Source: Pseudobdellovibrionaceae bacterium
GTDB lineage: Bacteria; Bdellovibrionota; Bdellovibrionia; Bdellovibrionales; Bdellovibrionaceae
Length of the DNA stretch: 64,000 bases
Reading direction: 5' to 3'
Assembly (NCBI GenBank): GCA_013359135.1
Contig: JABWCN010000018.1
Span: forward strand, 1-64,000
Shown one piece after another: positions 47,030-55,660 of this stretch. The position numbers were made by a program, and so were the translations under genes. Under the pieces are notes generated by a model. The model had not been told where the DNA came from, did no database searches, and saw only the letters and a list, made by a program, of their open reading frames with translations. Positions within the stretch are counted from its first letter, which is position 1; each line of letters starts with the position of its first letter.

Positions 47030-47629
47030 TTAGTCGTCTTTAAAAACCCTTAATTTTGGTTTTTTAAATTCTTTGTCTTTATAGGTAGTTAAATGATTTT
47101 TATCATTAGGTTTGTTTTTTTCATTAGAAAGCTTAACTTGAGGTGTTGGATTAGCTTTGAATTTTTGGTTTAAACCTTTTAAAAAATAGCGCAAAACTTG
47201 ATCACCACACTCGCGGTAGTTTCTGTGGTCAGGGCTTCTAAAAAGTGCATTAAGTTCGGCTTTTGAAAGTGAAAAGCCTGGCTGTTGAATGAGTTCAAGG
47301 ACATCTTCCTCTTTAAGTTCAAAAGCCACACGTATTTTTTTTAAAATTTGATTATTGCTTAATTTCCATCGAGTGTTAGTTGTTGGACTAGCTGGGGTTG
47401 TTTTGGGTCCTCTTTTGTATATGATCAAACCATCAAGAAAACTCTCTAAAAAAGAGTCTGGACAAAAAACAAAACCAGGCTCATCCTCTTTCTTCAAATA
47501 GGCAACGATTTGTTCAAGGTTTGCGCTAGTTTTTTCTTTAGGAGTAGTTATTTCTGAGATTTCAAGTACTTTTTGATCTCTAATATCAAGTAAATTTCTT
47601 AAACTTCTTAGGACGTCATTCGTAAGCAA
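47030..47629 (-). CDS. YehS-like protein (DUF1456)
   Basis: The biochemical role of the family is unknown. I choose the TTG at 47629 because GAGG lies five bases upstream and the product then begins with the family start LTNDVLRSLRN; a GTG at 47665 would add 12 residues. The 199-residue product holds two copies of the YehS repeat: LRSLRNLLDIRDQKVLEI... and ILKKIRVAFELKEEDVLELI..., each followed by an LxxFLxGLIIxKRG- or YRECxDQxLRxFLKGL-type segment. A basic, low-complexity tail of about 45 residues is extra. It follows the subtilase gene by about 65 bases. Confidence 0.88.
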   Translation of the reverse strand: MLTNDVLRSLRNLLDIRDQKVLEISEITTPKEKTSANLEQIVAYLKKEDEPGFVFCPDSFLESFLDGLIIYKRGPKTTPASPTTNTRWKLSNNQILKKIRVAFELKEEDVLELIQQPGFSLSKAELNALFRSPDHRNYRECGDQVLRYFLKGLNQKFKANPTPQVKLSNEKNKPNDKNHLTTYKDKEFKKPKLRVFKDD

Positions 47630-47694
47630 CTTAGCCTCAATTCTTATTTGAAATAGGGTTGTCACATCTATACTTGATTTGAGGCAAATGTAAA

Positions 47695-48948
47695 TTATTT
47701 GTTTAAATAATCATAAGCTTTTGAAAGATTTAACCGCCCTCGACTATAGACTCTGAATTCGTGGCTGGGGGTTATGTCTACGGAGTTCACAATAGCTTCT
47801 TTGATTTTAGCAACTGTTGCGCTAGGAAAAGCGCTCCATAAAACAGCTGCTGCTCCAGTTACAAAAGGCGTAGCCATGCTAGTTCCTTTTAAATAGTCGT
47901 ATTTTTCAGATGGAGTGGTGCTGAAAATGGCATCTCCAGGAGCAGCCAAATGAACTAAACTAAAACTGCTATTTGAAAAGTAGGCCATGAAATCATTTTC
48001 ATTGGAAGCTCCAACAGTAATTTGTCCTGGTAAATTAAAAGCGGCTGGGTATGTTGGAGAAACAGTTAGATCTCTTCCATCATTACCTGCGGCAACAACG
48101 ATCAGAACTCCTTTGTCAGAAATAGCTTGAAAAGCTTCTTTAAGGCTTGAAACACAGACGCTTCCACCCCAGCTGGCATTGATAACTTTTGCTCCATGAT
48201 CAGTTACATAGTTCATAGCTTTGATTGCATCTCCTAGAGAACCAGAGCCATCATTAGAGATGAACGGAGCCGGAATAAGTGTCGCTTTGGGGGCAATCCC
48301 CTTCATCAAGCCCTGATGATTTGAAGCAATGATGCCGCTAACGTGAGTTCCATGAACATTGCTGATCGTATAATTAGAAACTCCAGTAAAATTCATACCA
48401 TGATAATCATCTATAAAACCATTGTTATCATCATCAATGCCATTGTCAGGAATTTCGTTTGTATTTGTATAAATTTGATCCTTAAGTTGTGAGTGTGAGA
48501 TGTCCACATAGGAGTCCACAACTCCAACAATAACCCCTTGACCATAAAAGTTTTTTTTCCAAACATCTTCAGCAGCAATCATCCTTTGTCCCCAAAGTTG
48601 CTCTGCATTTTCAGAAGCTGAACTTTGAATTTCAGAATTTAAACTCACTGAATTCGTTTCTGATTCGCTAAAGAACTTTATTTTTCGGTCATAGTAAACT
48701 TTTTTAATTTGCTGTAAATTTTTTTCAACAAACTCTTTTTTGAAAGATTCCTCATCGCGACCTTCTTCGTATGTGAAAGAACCATCCTCCCACAGAACAA
48801 CATATTTATTTTCTAACATTTGTGACTGGCAACTTGAGGCATCAACTTTGGATTCTAAGACTGTATCTGAAGTTTTTTTTACGTCATTTGAGCATGAGAC
48901 AATAAGAAAAGAAATGCCCAAGACACCGATGATTTTTTTTACTTCCAT
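47695..48948 (-). CDS. Subtilisin-like (S8) serine protease lipoprotein
   Basis: The 417-residue product starts at 48948 after GGAG; an in-frame ATG at 48987 is likely not used. It begins with a lipoprotein signal (MEVKKIIGVLGISFLIVSCS, lipobox IVSC). An inhibitor-like propeptide of about 100 residues precedes the catalytic domain. The triad is readable: Asp near 145 in VGVVDSYVD, His near 200 in VHGTHVSG, and Ser near 356 in KGTSMATPF. Asn in NASWGGS is the oxyanion residue region. It is probably anchored to the outer membrane and may be activated by self-cleavage. Confidence 0.93.
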   Translation of the reverse strand: MEVKKIIGVLGISFLIVSCSNDVKKTSDTVLESKVDASSCQSQMLENKYVVLWEDGSFTYEEGRDEESFKKEFVEKNLQQIKKVYYDRKIKFFSESETNSVSLNSEIQSSASENAEQLWGQRMIAAEDVWKKNFYGQGVIVGVVDSYVDISHSQLKDQIYTNTNEIPDNGIDDDNNGFIDDYHGMNFTGVSNYTISNVHGTHVSGIIASNHQGLMKGIAPKATLIPAPFISNDGSGSLGDAIKAMNYVTDHGAKVINASWGGSVCVSSLKEAFQAISDKGVLIVVAAGNDGRDLTVSPTYPAAFNLPGQITVGASNENDFMAYFSNSSFSLVHLAAPGDAIFSTTPSEKYDYLKGTSMATPFVTGAAAVLWSAFPSATVAKIKEAIVNSVDITPSHEFRVYSRGRLNLSKAYDYLNK

Positions 48949-49117
48949 GTAATCTCCATATTTGGTGGCCTCTCTGTTGTGACTCAATGAAAGACCTAAT
49001 TGGTGAACTGCTCGGAAATAAAATTTATTAAAAAGAGTCTAAGTTTTTAAAACTAGCAGAAGGTTTAGCTTATGAATTTTTTTCCCCGTGGACAAAGGTC
49101 TTGGCCTGGTTAATTTT

Positions 49118-49145
49118 TTGTATAGATTGGTTTCTAGACTATATT
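49118..49145 (+). promoter_or_regulatory. Possible promoter of the Cys-rich lipoprotein gene
   Basis: TTGTAT (49118-49123) and TATATT (49140-49145) are 16 bases apart, about 60 bases before the start codon. The -10 box is good, the -35 box poor. Confidence 0.3.
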
Positions 49146-49206
49146 GCAAAGGCAAAAGGCCGAATTAATCTTATCTCTTCTATAAAAATAGAAACTTGGA
49201 GGATTG

Positions 49207-50454
49207 ATGTTAAACGAGATTCTACAGACAAAATTTATGAAGAACATAGTTATCTTTTTGGTTTTAATTCTAACAAGTTGTTCTGCAGATAAAAAAACAA
49301 CGACAATAGACAATGCCTCTTCTTCTTTGGGAAATCCAGCAGAAGGAGTCACTCAAGAAGAATCATTTTATGTTAGAATTTTTGATGAGGGAAAATATCC
49401 CTACTATATGAGTATAAAAAATGATTTTAGCAGTTCTTGTGAAATTAAAAATGGTGCTGATCCTAAAAACATTGAGTGTGTAGCAGATATTAATGAGTTA
49501 GATTTATACTATCATGGAGTTAAACTTCAATATAATGTTCCTAGTGAAATGTGTGATTATGTTCAGATGGGAACATATTGGTATCACAACTACGAAATTG
49601 GTTATGGACCGTCTTCTGTGGTTATTAACGTGAGTAAGGATACTAATGGAAATATTTTAAGTACTTCTTGTACGATGGATGGTGTTGCTGGCTGTAATAA
49701 CACAGAAGCTTTTTATGATTCTGCAAATGATAAATTAAGTTGTGTATATGATCATTCAGATGGTGAGGGGCCAAACTGTTGTTTAGGTTCTTATACCAAG
49801 CAAATAGTGACAACAGTGACGGGTGGTTCTGCGACTTCTTCATTTGTGAAAACTTCATGGGGAGGCTCAGCTAAAGAATGTATTGGTGGAGCAGGTAAAA
49901 CTAATTGGGAGCACTACTCAAAAGATTTCTTTCCTATTTCCTATGTGGCATATACCAAGGGAGAAGGAAAAAATAAGGTTTATGAGGTAACCGCACCTAT
50001 CAAAACATCTAACGTTGGAACTAATTTTCCTGTTGCTAATTATTTTACCAGTGGAAGCCATACACATACGGGCTATGTGAGCACTCGATCTTCTGTTTAT
50101 CCATTTTTTATTGACCCTATTGATGACAGAGGAGGAACTGTGTTTTCTTCTTATCAAATTGGATCACCTTACTATTATTGGAAGTGTCTAGATAAGGATC
50201 ATGAAATAAAATATCAAATTCGTGTTAGCATCAGAGAGTGGAATACTTATGCTGAGTTTCTTAAGTATGGCACTTCTAGTGGTGCTAGCGGAGATCCTGA
50301 CGTTGTAGGAGCCGAGGGGTCATGTGACTATAGTTCGGCTAATTCTAGCTATAGTTGTAATGACTACAGAGATCTTGATGATATCTATACTGGCTATGGT
50401 GGATCTTATAATTCTACATATAAGTCACAATATTTTCCAAGCGAAGAGTACTAA
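49207..50454 (+). CDS. Cysteine-rich lipoprotein of unknown function
   Basis: No family is recognised. The ATG at 49207 has a perfect GGAGG five bases upstream; a later ATG at 49237 would trim the basic leader. The 415-residue product has a lipoprotein signal (MKNIVIFLVLILTSC, lipobox LTSC). The mature part is Tyr/Ser/Gly-rich with many cysteines (for example SCTMDGVAGCN and GPNCCLGSY), suggesting disulfides and surface exposure. The C-terminal 50 residues are Asp/Tyr/Ser-rich and end EEY. It diverges from the subtilase lipoprotein gene across about 260 bases. Confidence 0.65.
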   Translation: MLNEILQTKFMKNIVIFLVLILTSCSADKKTTTIDNASSSLGNPAEGVTQEESFYVRIFDEGKYPYYMSIKNDFSSSCEIKNGADPKNIECVADINELDLYYHGVKLQYNVPSEMCDYVQMGTYWYHNYEIGYGPSSVVINVSKDTNGNILSTSCTMDGVAGCNNTEAFYDSANDKLSCVYDHSDGEGPNCCLGSYTKQIVTTVTGGSATSSFVKTSWGGSAKECIGGAGKTNWEHYSKDFFPISYVAYTKGEGKNKVYEVTAPIKTSNVGTNFPVANYFTSGSHTHTGYVSTRSSVYPFFIDPIDDRGGTVFSSYQIGSPYYYWKCLDKDHEIKYQIRVSIREWNTYAEFLKYGTSSGASGDPDVVGAEGSCDYSSANSSYSCNDYRDLDDIYTGYGGSYNSTYKSQYFPSEEY

Positions 50455-50478
50455 TTATCTATTTTGGGCATCAATATT

Positions 50479-50517
50479 GCTTTAAATTCTATCAGTTAAT
50501 ATGGGTAGATTTAAAGC
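50479..50517. repeat. Inverted repeat between two exported-protein genes
   Basis: Arms GCTTTAAAT (50479-50487) and ATTTAAAGC (50509-50517) are perfectly complementary around a 21-base loop. It lies 25 bases past the lipoprotein stop without a following T-run. It may be a weak terminator or regulator site. Confidence 0.4.
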
Positions 50518-50621
50518 GATTTGAAGAGGGAAATTCATAGCTTTAGAGAAAAAAATTCATGGATGTGCCCCCAATTGACAGGGTGAGAGTTTTTAATTTC
50601 AAAAGCTCTCAGGGGAACACA

Positions 50622-51113
50622 ATGATAAGTACATTATTTCTAAAAAAGTTGTTTTATTTTTTCACCACAGGAACATTGCTTTTTTATATCGTTTCCGTAG
50701 AAACGGCGGTCAATGCTAGTTCGGAAGAAATGGCCAAAGAGGAATTGGTTCAGTGTCAGCAATCAGTAAGGAAATTAAACTCAGGAAAACCCTTTACTTT
50801 GAAGGAAAAATATCAAGTTTCCTATAAAAATATTCTCAGGCTAACTATAGCTGAACAAAAAGCAATTAACTTTTATCTTAAAGAAATGAAGACTTCATTA
50901 GTTCAAAAAGGTCAGTCTAATCCAATGCGTGTTTCAGCTTATAAATTTGAAAATAAAACAAATTCTGTTTTAGGTTATAAAGTAGTGGTACAGTCGTGGG
51001 ATTTATCAACTGAAGAAGGCACGGTTTTTTTAGATAAAGATGCCAACGTGTTATTTGCTCACGTTGACTCTTTAGTGCCACTTAAATCGTGGGTTTGTGA
51101 GAAAGACAATTAG
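50622..51113 (+). CDS. Exported hypothetical protein
   Basis: The function is unknown. The ATG at 50622 follows AGGGGAA and gives 163 residues; an upstream in-frame ATG at 50559 is less likely. It begins with a signal peptide (LFLKKLFYFFTTGTLLFYIV) with cleavage likely after VNA. The mature part is about 130 residues, mixed alpha/beta, with two cysteines (one near each end). It ends 27 bases before the convergent punA stop. Confidence 0.6.
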   Translation: MISTLFLKKLFYFFTTGTLLFYIVSVETAVNASSEEMAKEELVQCQQSVRKLNSGKPFTLKEKYQVSYKNILRLTIAEQKAINFYLKEMKTSLVQKGQSNPMRVSAYKFENKTNSVLGYKVVVQSWDLSTEEGTVFLDKDANVLFAHVDSLVPLKSWVCEKDN

Positions 51114-51140
51114 ATTTCTTATAATGAACTTATTTGGTGT

Positions 51141-51980
51141 CTAAGAAAGTGTTTCGATAAATTCCTTCATAAAAGAAGAAAATTTTTGTTCAACTCTTTT
51201 AGCTGTGTCGGTAACTTCTTCATGGGAAAGTTTTTGCCTAGAGATTCCTGATGCTAAATTGGTAATACAACTCAGTGCTGCGACTCTAAGGCCAAGGTGG
51301 TTGGCTGCAATCACTTCTGGAACTGTAGACATGCCAACTGCTTTACCTCCGATGAGCTTTAGATATCTTACTTCTGCTGGAGTTTCATAGGTAGGTCCAC
51401 TTACTGCACAGTAGATACCTTTATGATATTGGGTTGAGTGTTTTTTGAAAATCAGTTCCATCTGCTCAATTAATCTTTTATCGTATGCTTCAGTCATATC
51501 AGGAAATCTAGGACCTAGTTCTTTGATATTTGGCCCCATTAATGGATTTGTTCCCATAAGATTAATATGATCCTCTAGAATCATGAAATCTCCGGGTTGC
51601 ATAGTATCTCCAAAGCCACCAGCAGAGTTAGTTAATATCAGACTTTCAATTCCAAGAAGCGCAAGAGTTCTTGTCGGAAAAACTACAGTTTCCATCGAGT
51701 GACCTTCATAATAGTGATTACGTCCTTGAAGGATAGCTACAGGATTAACTCCTACATGTCCTAGAATTAAATTTCCTTGGTGCCCATCAACCGTAGGGGG
51801 TAAGAAGTGGGGTATGTCTTTGTAAGGCAAAACAGTACTTACTTGAACTTGATCAACAAAGGCACCAAGACCAGATCCAAGAATTAAACCAATTTTTGGT
51901 TTAATAATTGATTTGCTGCGAATAAAACTGACAGTTTCTGTTAATTTTTCTAGTACTGAAGACGCCAAATAAAACTCCAT
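51141..51980 (-). CDS. punA: Purine nucleoside phosphorylase
   Basis: PNP splits purine (deoxy)nucleosides into base and (deoxy)ribose-1-phosphate. The 279-residue protein has the trimeric-PNP signatures LILGSGLGAF (phosphate loop), GRNHYYEGHS, LTNSAGG, GPTYETPAE and CITNLASG. Asn in the last motif points to 6-oxopurines (inosine, guanosine). It is the third gene after deoC and deoA, with a 22-base gap. The operon is completed by no deoB, so the phosphopentomutase must be elsewhere. Confidence 0.95.
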   Translation of the reverse strand: MEFYLASSVLEKLTETVSFIRSKSIIKPKIGLILGSGLGAFVDQVQVSTVLPYKDIPHFLPPTVDGHQGNLILGHVGVNPVAILQGRNHYYEGHSMETVVFPTRTLALLGIESLILTNSAGGFGDTMQPGDFMILEDHINLMGTNPLMGPNIKELGPRFPDMTEAYDKRLIEQMELIFKKHSTQYHKGIYCAVSGPTYETPAEVRYLKLIGGKAVGMSTVPEVIAANHLGLRVAALSCITNLASGISRQKLSHEEVTDTAKRVEQKFSSFMKEFIETLS

Positions 51981-52002
51981 TTTAAAATCTAGATTTTTTT
52001 AT

Positions 52003-53322
52003 CTAGTAAATAATTTTACTGATCAAAACTTCTTTTGTGACTTTAGGCAAGGAAATTTTAAAAGAGTTAAGCAGTAGCTCTTCAGCAGCTGCTATTAATT
52101 TTTTGTCTTCACAATAAATGGTGTAAATAGGTTCTTCCTGTTGAATTTGGTCTCCAATTTTCACATGAAACTCAATGCCAGAGCTCAAATCTAAAATATC
52201 CTCTTTTGTTCTTCTTCCAGCTTTTAGAAGAATCAAGGCCACACCAATTTTTTCCGTATCAAAACTAGAAATATATCCTGAACTTTGAGCTTTGATTTGC
52301 AGAGCTGGGGACTTAATTGAAAATTTTTCTAGCGATGCAAAGTGGATCCGGCAGAGTTCAGAAAATTTTTTATAAGCGACACCTGAGTTTAAAATTTCTT
52401 TAGCTATATCATACGCTTGAGAATAATCCTTGTACTTTCCTGTTAACAGTAACATATGAGCTGAAAGGGCTAAGCTTAGCTCTCTAGTGTCAGCATATAA
52501 ATCCTCACCGTTTTTCCCAATAAAAGTTTTTCCCTGCAAAATCTCAAGACACTCAAAAACCTCAAGAGAGTTGCCAGCAAAGCGTCCTAGGGGTTGATTC
52601 ATATTTGTAAGTAAGGCGGTTACTTTTTTACCATAACCCTGGGCAATAGCCATCAAACTACGAGCCAGCTCTTCCGCTTTAGCAAGGTCTTTCATAAAAG
52701 CGCCAGATCCAAATTTCACATCTAAGACTAATCCATCGATACCCTCGGCTAATTTTTTTGACATTATACTAGCGCAAATTAGAGGAATGCTTTCAACAGT
52801 AGAAGTAACATCTCTTAATGCGTATATTTTTTTATCTGCGGGGCAAATTTCTTTTGTTTGGCCTATGAAGCAAATTTTATGATCTTGAATATTTTTAATG
52901 AATTGTTCTAATGATAACTGTGTATTGAAGCCAGGAATAGATTCTAATTTATCTAATGTGCCACCAGTGTGACCAAGGCCTCGTCCCGAAATCATAGGAA
53001 CTGGAACCCCAGCAGCCGCGACAATAGGTCCAAGAATTAAGCTTGTTTTATCACCAACACCGCCAGTAGAGTGTTTATCGACTTTGAACTCGGGAACCAG
53101 GTCAAAGTTAACCATAACACCAGAGTGAATCATGGATTTAGTCAGAAAAAGAGTTTCTTGTTTGTTAAGGCCCTGAAAATAGACAGCCATAAGCCAGGCT
53201 GCCATTTGATAATCAGGTAAACTATTTTGCGTATAAGACTGAATCATAAAATCGATTTCAGCTTCTGAAAGTTCGTGACCATTACGTTTTCTTTTAATGA
53301 TTTCTGTAGGTAAAAATTCCAC
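52003..53322 (-). CDS. deoA: Thymidine/pyrimidine-nucleoside phosphorylase
   Basis: This enzyme phosphorolyses thymidine, deoxyuridine and perhaps uridine. The 439-residue protein has the family signature KHSTGGVGDKTSLILGP, SGRGLGHTGGTLDKLESIPG and DVKFGSGAFM, and the C-terminal barrel-sandwich domain. The sequence does not tell DeoA from the broader Pdp type, so the symbol is a best guess. It follows deoC by 24 bases. Confidence 0.93.
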   Translation of the reverse strand: MEFLPTEIIKRKRNGHELSEAEIDFMIQSYTQNSLPDYQMAAWLMAVYFQGLNKQETLFLTKSMIHSGVMVNFDLVPEFKVDKHSTGGVGDKTSLILGPIVAAAGVPVPMISGRGLGHTGGTLDKLESIPGFNTQLSLEQFIKNIQDHKICFIGQTKEICPADKKIYALRDVTSTVESIPLICASIMSKKLAEGIDGLVLDVKFGSGAFMKDLAKAEELARSLMAIAQGYGKKVTALLTNMNQPLGRFAGNSLEVFECLEILQGKTFIGKNGEDLYADTRELSLALSAHMLLLTGKYKDYSQAYDIAKEILNSGVAYKKFSELCRIHFASLEKFSIKSPALQIKAQSSGYISSFDTEKIGVALILLKAGRRTKEDILDLSSGIEFHVKIGDQIQQEEPIYTIYCEDKKLIAAAEELLLNSFKISLPKVTKEVLISKIIY

Positions 53323-53346
53323 TTTGAATAGCTCCAGAGAAAAAAA

Positions 53347-54027
53347 TTAGTAGTTTGAATTTGCAGTTAAGCCGTTAAGAATTTCAATGCCAGAGCTTGT
53401 ACCAAGTCGACTAACACCAGCATCAATATAGGCCTGAGCTTGAGATAGATTTTTTATCCCACCACTTGCTTTAAGTTTCATTTGATGACCAACGGTTTCT
53501 CTCATGAGTTTAATGTCTTCAAGGTTAGCTCCACTTGTGGAAAACCCTGTGGAAGTTTTTACGAAATGAGCGCCGGCGGATAAAGATATTTTACAAGCAT
53601 TAATTTTCTCTTCGTTATTTAGCAAGCAAGTTTCCAGGATGACTTTGACTGTTTTTCCCTGGGCTGCATTGACCACCATCTTGATATCTTGTTCAGCTAA
53701 AATCAGCTCTTTGCTTTTAATAAGACCAATATTTAGAACCATATCAATTTCATCAGCGCCTGCATCAATACAATATGAGGTTTCAAAAGATTTGGCTTCT
53801 GTTGACATTGCCCCCAGAGGAAAGCCAATAACGCTACAAATTTTAACCTGAGAGTTAGAAAGAATTTTTCGACATAAAGAAACCCAATATGAATTTACAC
53901 AAACGGCAAAGAAATGATTCTCTATAGCTTCTTGGCAAAGTTTTTCTATTTGAATTTGTGAAGCTTCTGGTTTTAGCAAGGTGTGATCAATATAGCTTGA
54001 AATATTTAAATTTTTAGAAGTATTCAT
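53347..54027 (-). CDS. deoC: Deoxyribose-phosphate aldolase
   Basis: DeoC cleaves 2-deoxyribose-5-phosphate into acetaldehyde and glyceraldehyde-3-phosphate. The 226-residue length is standard. The Schiff-base lysine lies in HFVKTSTGF, and VKVILETCLL and SGGIKN carry the other catalytic residues. It is the first gene of the deoC-deoA-punA operon; a TTGACA box lies upstream on the minus strand but I found no convincing -10. Confidence 0.97.
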   Translation of the reverse strand: MNTSKNLNISSYIDHTLLKPEASQIQIEKLCQEAIENHFFAVCVNSYWVSLCRKILSNSQVKICSVIGFPLGAMSTEAKSFETSYCIDAGADEIDMVLNIGLIKSKELILAEQDIKMVVNAAQGKTVKVILETCLLNNEEKINACKISLSAGAHFVKTSTGFSTSGANLEDIKLMRETVGHQMKLKASGGIKNLSQAQAYIDAGVSRLGTSSGIEILNGLTANSNY

Positions 54028-54114
54028 ATTATCCTCTGACGTTTATCTTGGCGACGCTATCAGTTAGTTAACGGGCCTATTGTCAACTATAAAACTTAAT
54101 AATAGTTTATAGCA

Positions 54115-54480
54115 ATGAACAAATTGATAATTCTAATATTTACATTTTTTTTAACAATAACAAATTTGGCGAATGCACAAACACCAATGACATCATCTTC
54201 AATTAAAAGAAATACAGCAACGATTCTTTTTGCAAGTATTGGTGGTGGAATTTTAGGGTTAAGTACATTGAGTTTTTATGGAAAGCCCCAAGAACACACT
54301 GATAACATCACCGTGGGGGTTGTACTAGGTTTGGCCGCTGGGATTGGCTATCTAGCTTATCAGTCGAATCAGCCAACCTCCAATCAATTTAGTGCCCAGA
54401 TTGATTGTGATAGAGCTATTCGAAAATGCCAAAAGCAACAAATGAGCTTTAACTTACTAACTTATTCTTATGCTTGGTAA
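54115..54480 (+). CDS. Small exported hypothetical protein
   Basis: The function is unknown. This 121-residue protein has an N-terminal signal peptide (IILIFTFFLTITNLANAQ) and two Gly-rich hydrophobic stretches in the mature part (FASIGGGILGLSTL and GVVLGLAAGIGYLAY) that could be membrane helices or glycine-zipper elements. Two cysteines sit near the C-terminus. It stands alone between deoC and the convergent SGNH gene, and the short ORF could also be spurious, although the signal peptide argues for a real gene. Confidence 0.5.
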   Translation: MNKLIILIFTFFLTITNLANAQTPMTSSSIKRNTATILFASIGGGILGLSTLSFYGKPQEHTDNITVGVVLGLAAGIGYLAYQSNQPTSNQFSAQIDCDRAIRKCQKQQMSFNLLTYSYAW

Positions 54481-54509
54481 AAATTTATTTAGAGTCCATC
54501 AATAAATTT

Positions 54510-55652
54510 TCATAGCGAAGGTTTACTTTTTGGGAAATCAGCTTGTATTTGTTGGCTAAGTATTTCACTAGCAACAGCTATTCCATCTTCGTTCCAGTGG
54601 GTATCATCAGAGTAGTAAACTATCTCATTATTAAATAAAAATTTTTCAGAGAAGGGCCTTTCAAGCTTCACGAAGCTAATATGATTTTTTTCTAACAAAG
54701 TGTACACCACTCCAAGGTTATAAGACTTTCTTGAGGAAGGAATTAGGTTGGGATAAATTGTCTCTTTATTTGGAACGATAAGAACGTAAAGTTTGATTTT
54801 ATTTGACGCTAAAACCTCCCTATAAGACACATAGGTTTTTTCAATCTGTCTTAAGGTCTCAGCCGAAAAAGGTTCCAATGCGGATTCGCCATTATAGAAG
54901 ATCATTTTTTGTGGCAAGTTGAGATTTTCATTTTTTAAAGAAGCCTCAGATGGACTTGTTAACATTCTTTTGAAACTAGAAATGATTCCATGTTTGGATT
55001 TAAAGTTTTGAAAACCATTATAAAGAACACGCTCAATAAAAATGGATAGATTTGAAAAAAAAATTCTAAGATTCTCATTTTCAAAATAAAATCTTTCAAG
55101 CTTTTTTGAGCGTTGAGAGAAACTCTTTTCGTTATAAGGATTTAAAATCGATAAATAACGTTCTACGTTGCCAATAACAATAGATCTTGGCTTTAGAGAA
55201 TACTTTTTAATGAAATACCAGGCTTTTTCAAAGTCAGCGCCCCCAAAAGAGTAAACACACCGGCCTAATTTTTTTTCAACCAATACTGGCAAGGTTTTAT
55301 CTTGAGTGATTCCAGAGCCAACGACCATAGAGTCACCTATAAAAATAATATCAGGATCACTGCATCTATGCTTTCTGTTTCTGAAGCCGAATTCGTCTAT
55401 TTCAACTTCGACATGTCTTATAACAGCATCGTTTGTATAAGGAGCCAGATCACCAACTTCGTTGCGAGATAGTTTTGTATTAGGGTAAAACGCACCAGGC
55501 AGAAAAGAGGATTCATTTTTTACAGATAAAGTATCCCAGAAGCGAAAAGCAAATTGATCAATTGGCTGAGATAATAAAAATATATAAAAACTAATAATAG
55601 GAAAAAATAAGGCTAATAGGGTAAAGACAAATTTAGTTTTATTGTATTTCAT
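54510..55652 (-). CDS. SGNH-fold membrane-anchored acyl esterase/transferase
   Basis: The 380-residue protein has one N-terminal membrane anchor and an SGNH hydrolase-like domain. Block I is IIFIGDSMVVGSG (catalytic Ser in GDS) and block V is DDTHWNEDGIA (Asp and His). Together with the MBOAT protein encoded eight bases upstream, it resembles the AlgI/AlgJ-AlgX pair that acetylates alginate or similar polymers. The substrate is unknown here. A GAGGG ribosome binding site precedes the ATG. Confidence 0.85.
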   Translation of the reverse strand: MKYNKTKFVFTLLALFFPIISFYIFLLSQPIDQFAFRFWDTLSVKNESSFLPGAFYPNTKLSRNEVGDLAPYTNDAVIRHVEVEIDEFGFRNRKHRCSDPDIIFIGDSMVVGSGITQDKTLPVLVEKKLGRCVYSFGGADFEKAWYFIKKYSLKPRSIVIGNVERYLSILNPYNEKSFSQRSKKLERFYFENENLRIFFSNLSIFIERVLYNGFQNFKSKHGIISSFKRMLTSPSEASLKNENLNLPQKMIFYNGESALEPFSAETLRQIEKTYVSYREVLASNKIKLYVLIVPNKETIYPNLIPSSRKSYNLGVVYTLLEKNHISFVKLERPFSEKFLFNNEIVYYSDDTHWNEDGIAVASEILSQQIQADFPKSKPSL

Positions 55653-55660
55653 AGTACCCT

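Noticed and set aside
49101-49292. Plus-strand frame of 63 codons before the Cys-rich lipoprotein
   Set aside because: It overlaps the promoter region and start of the lipoprotein gene, has no ribosome binding site and no signal peptide of its own.
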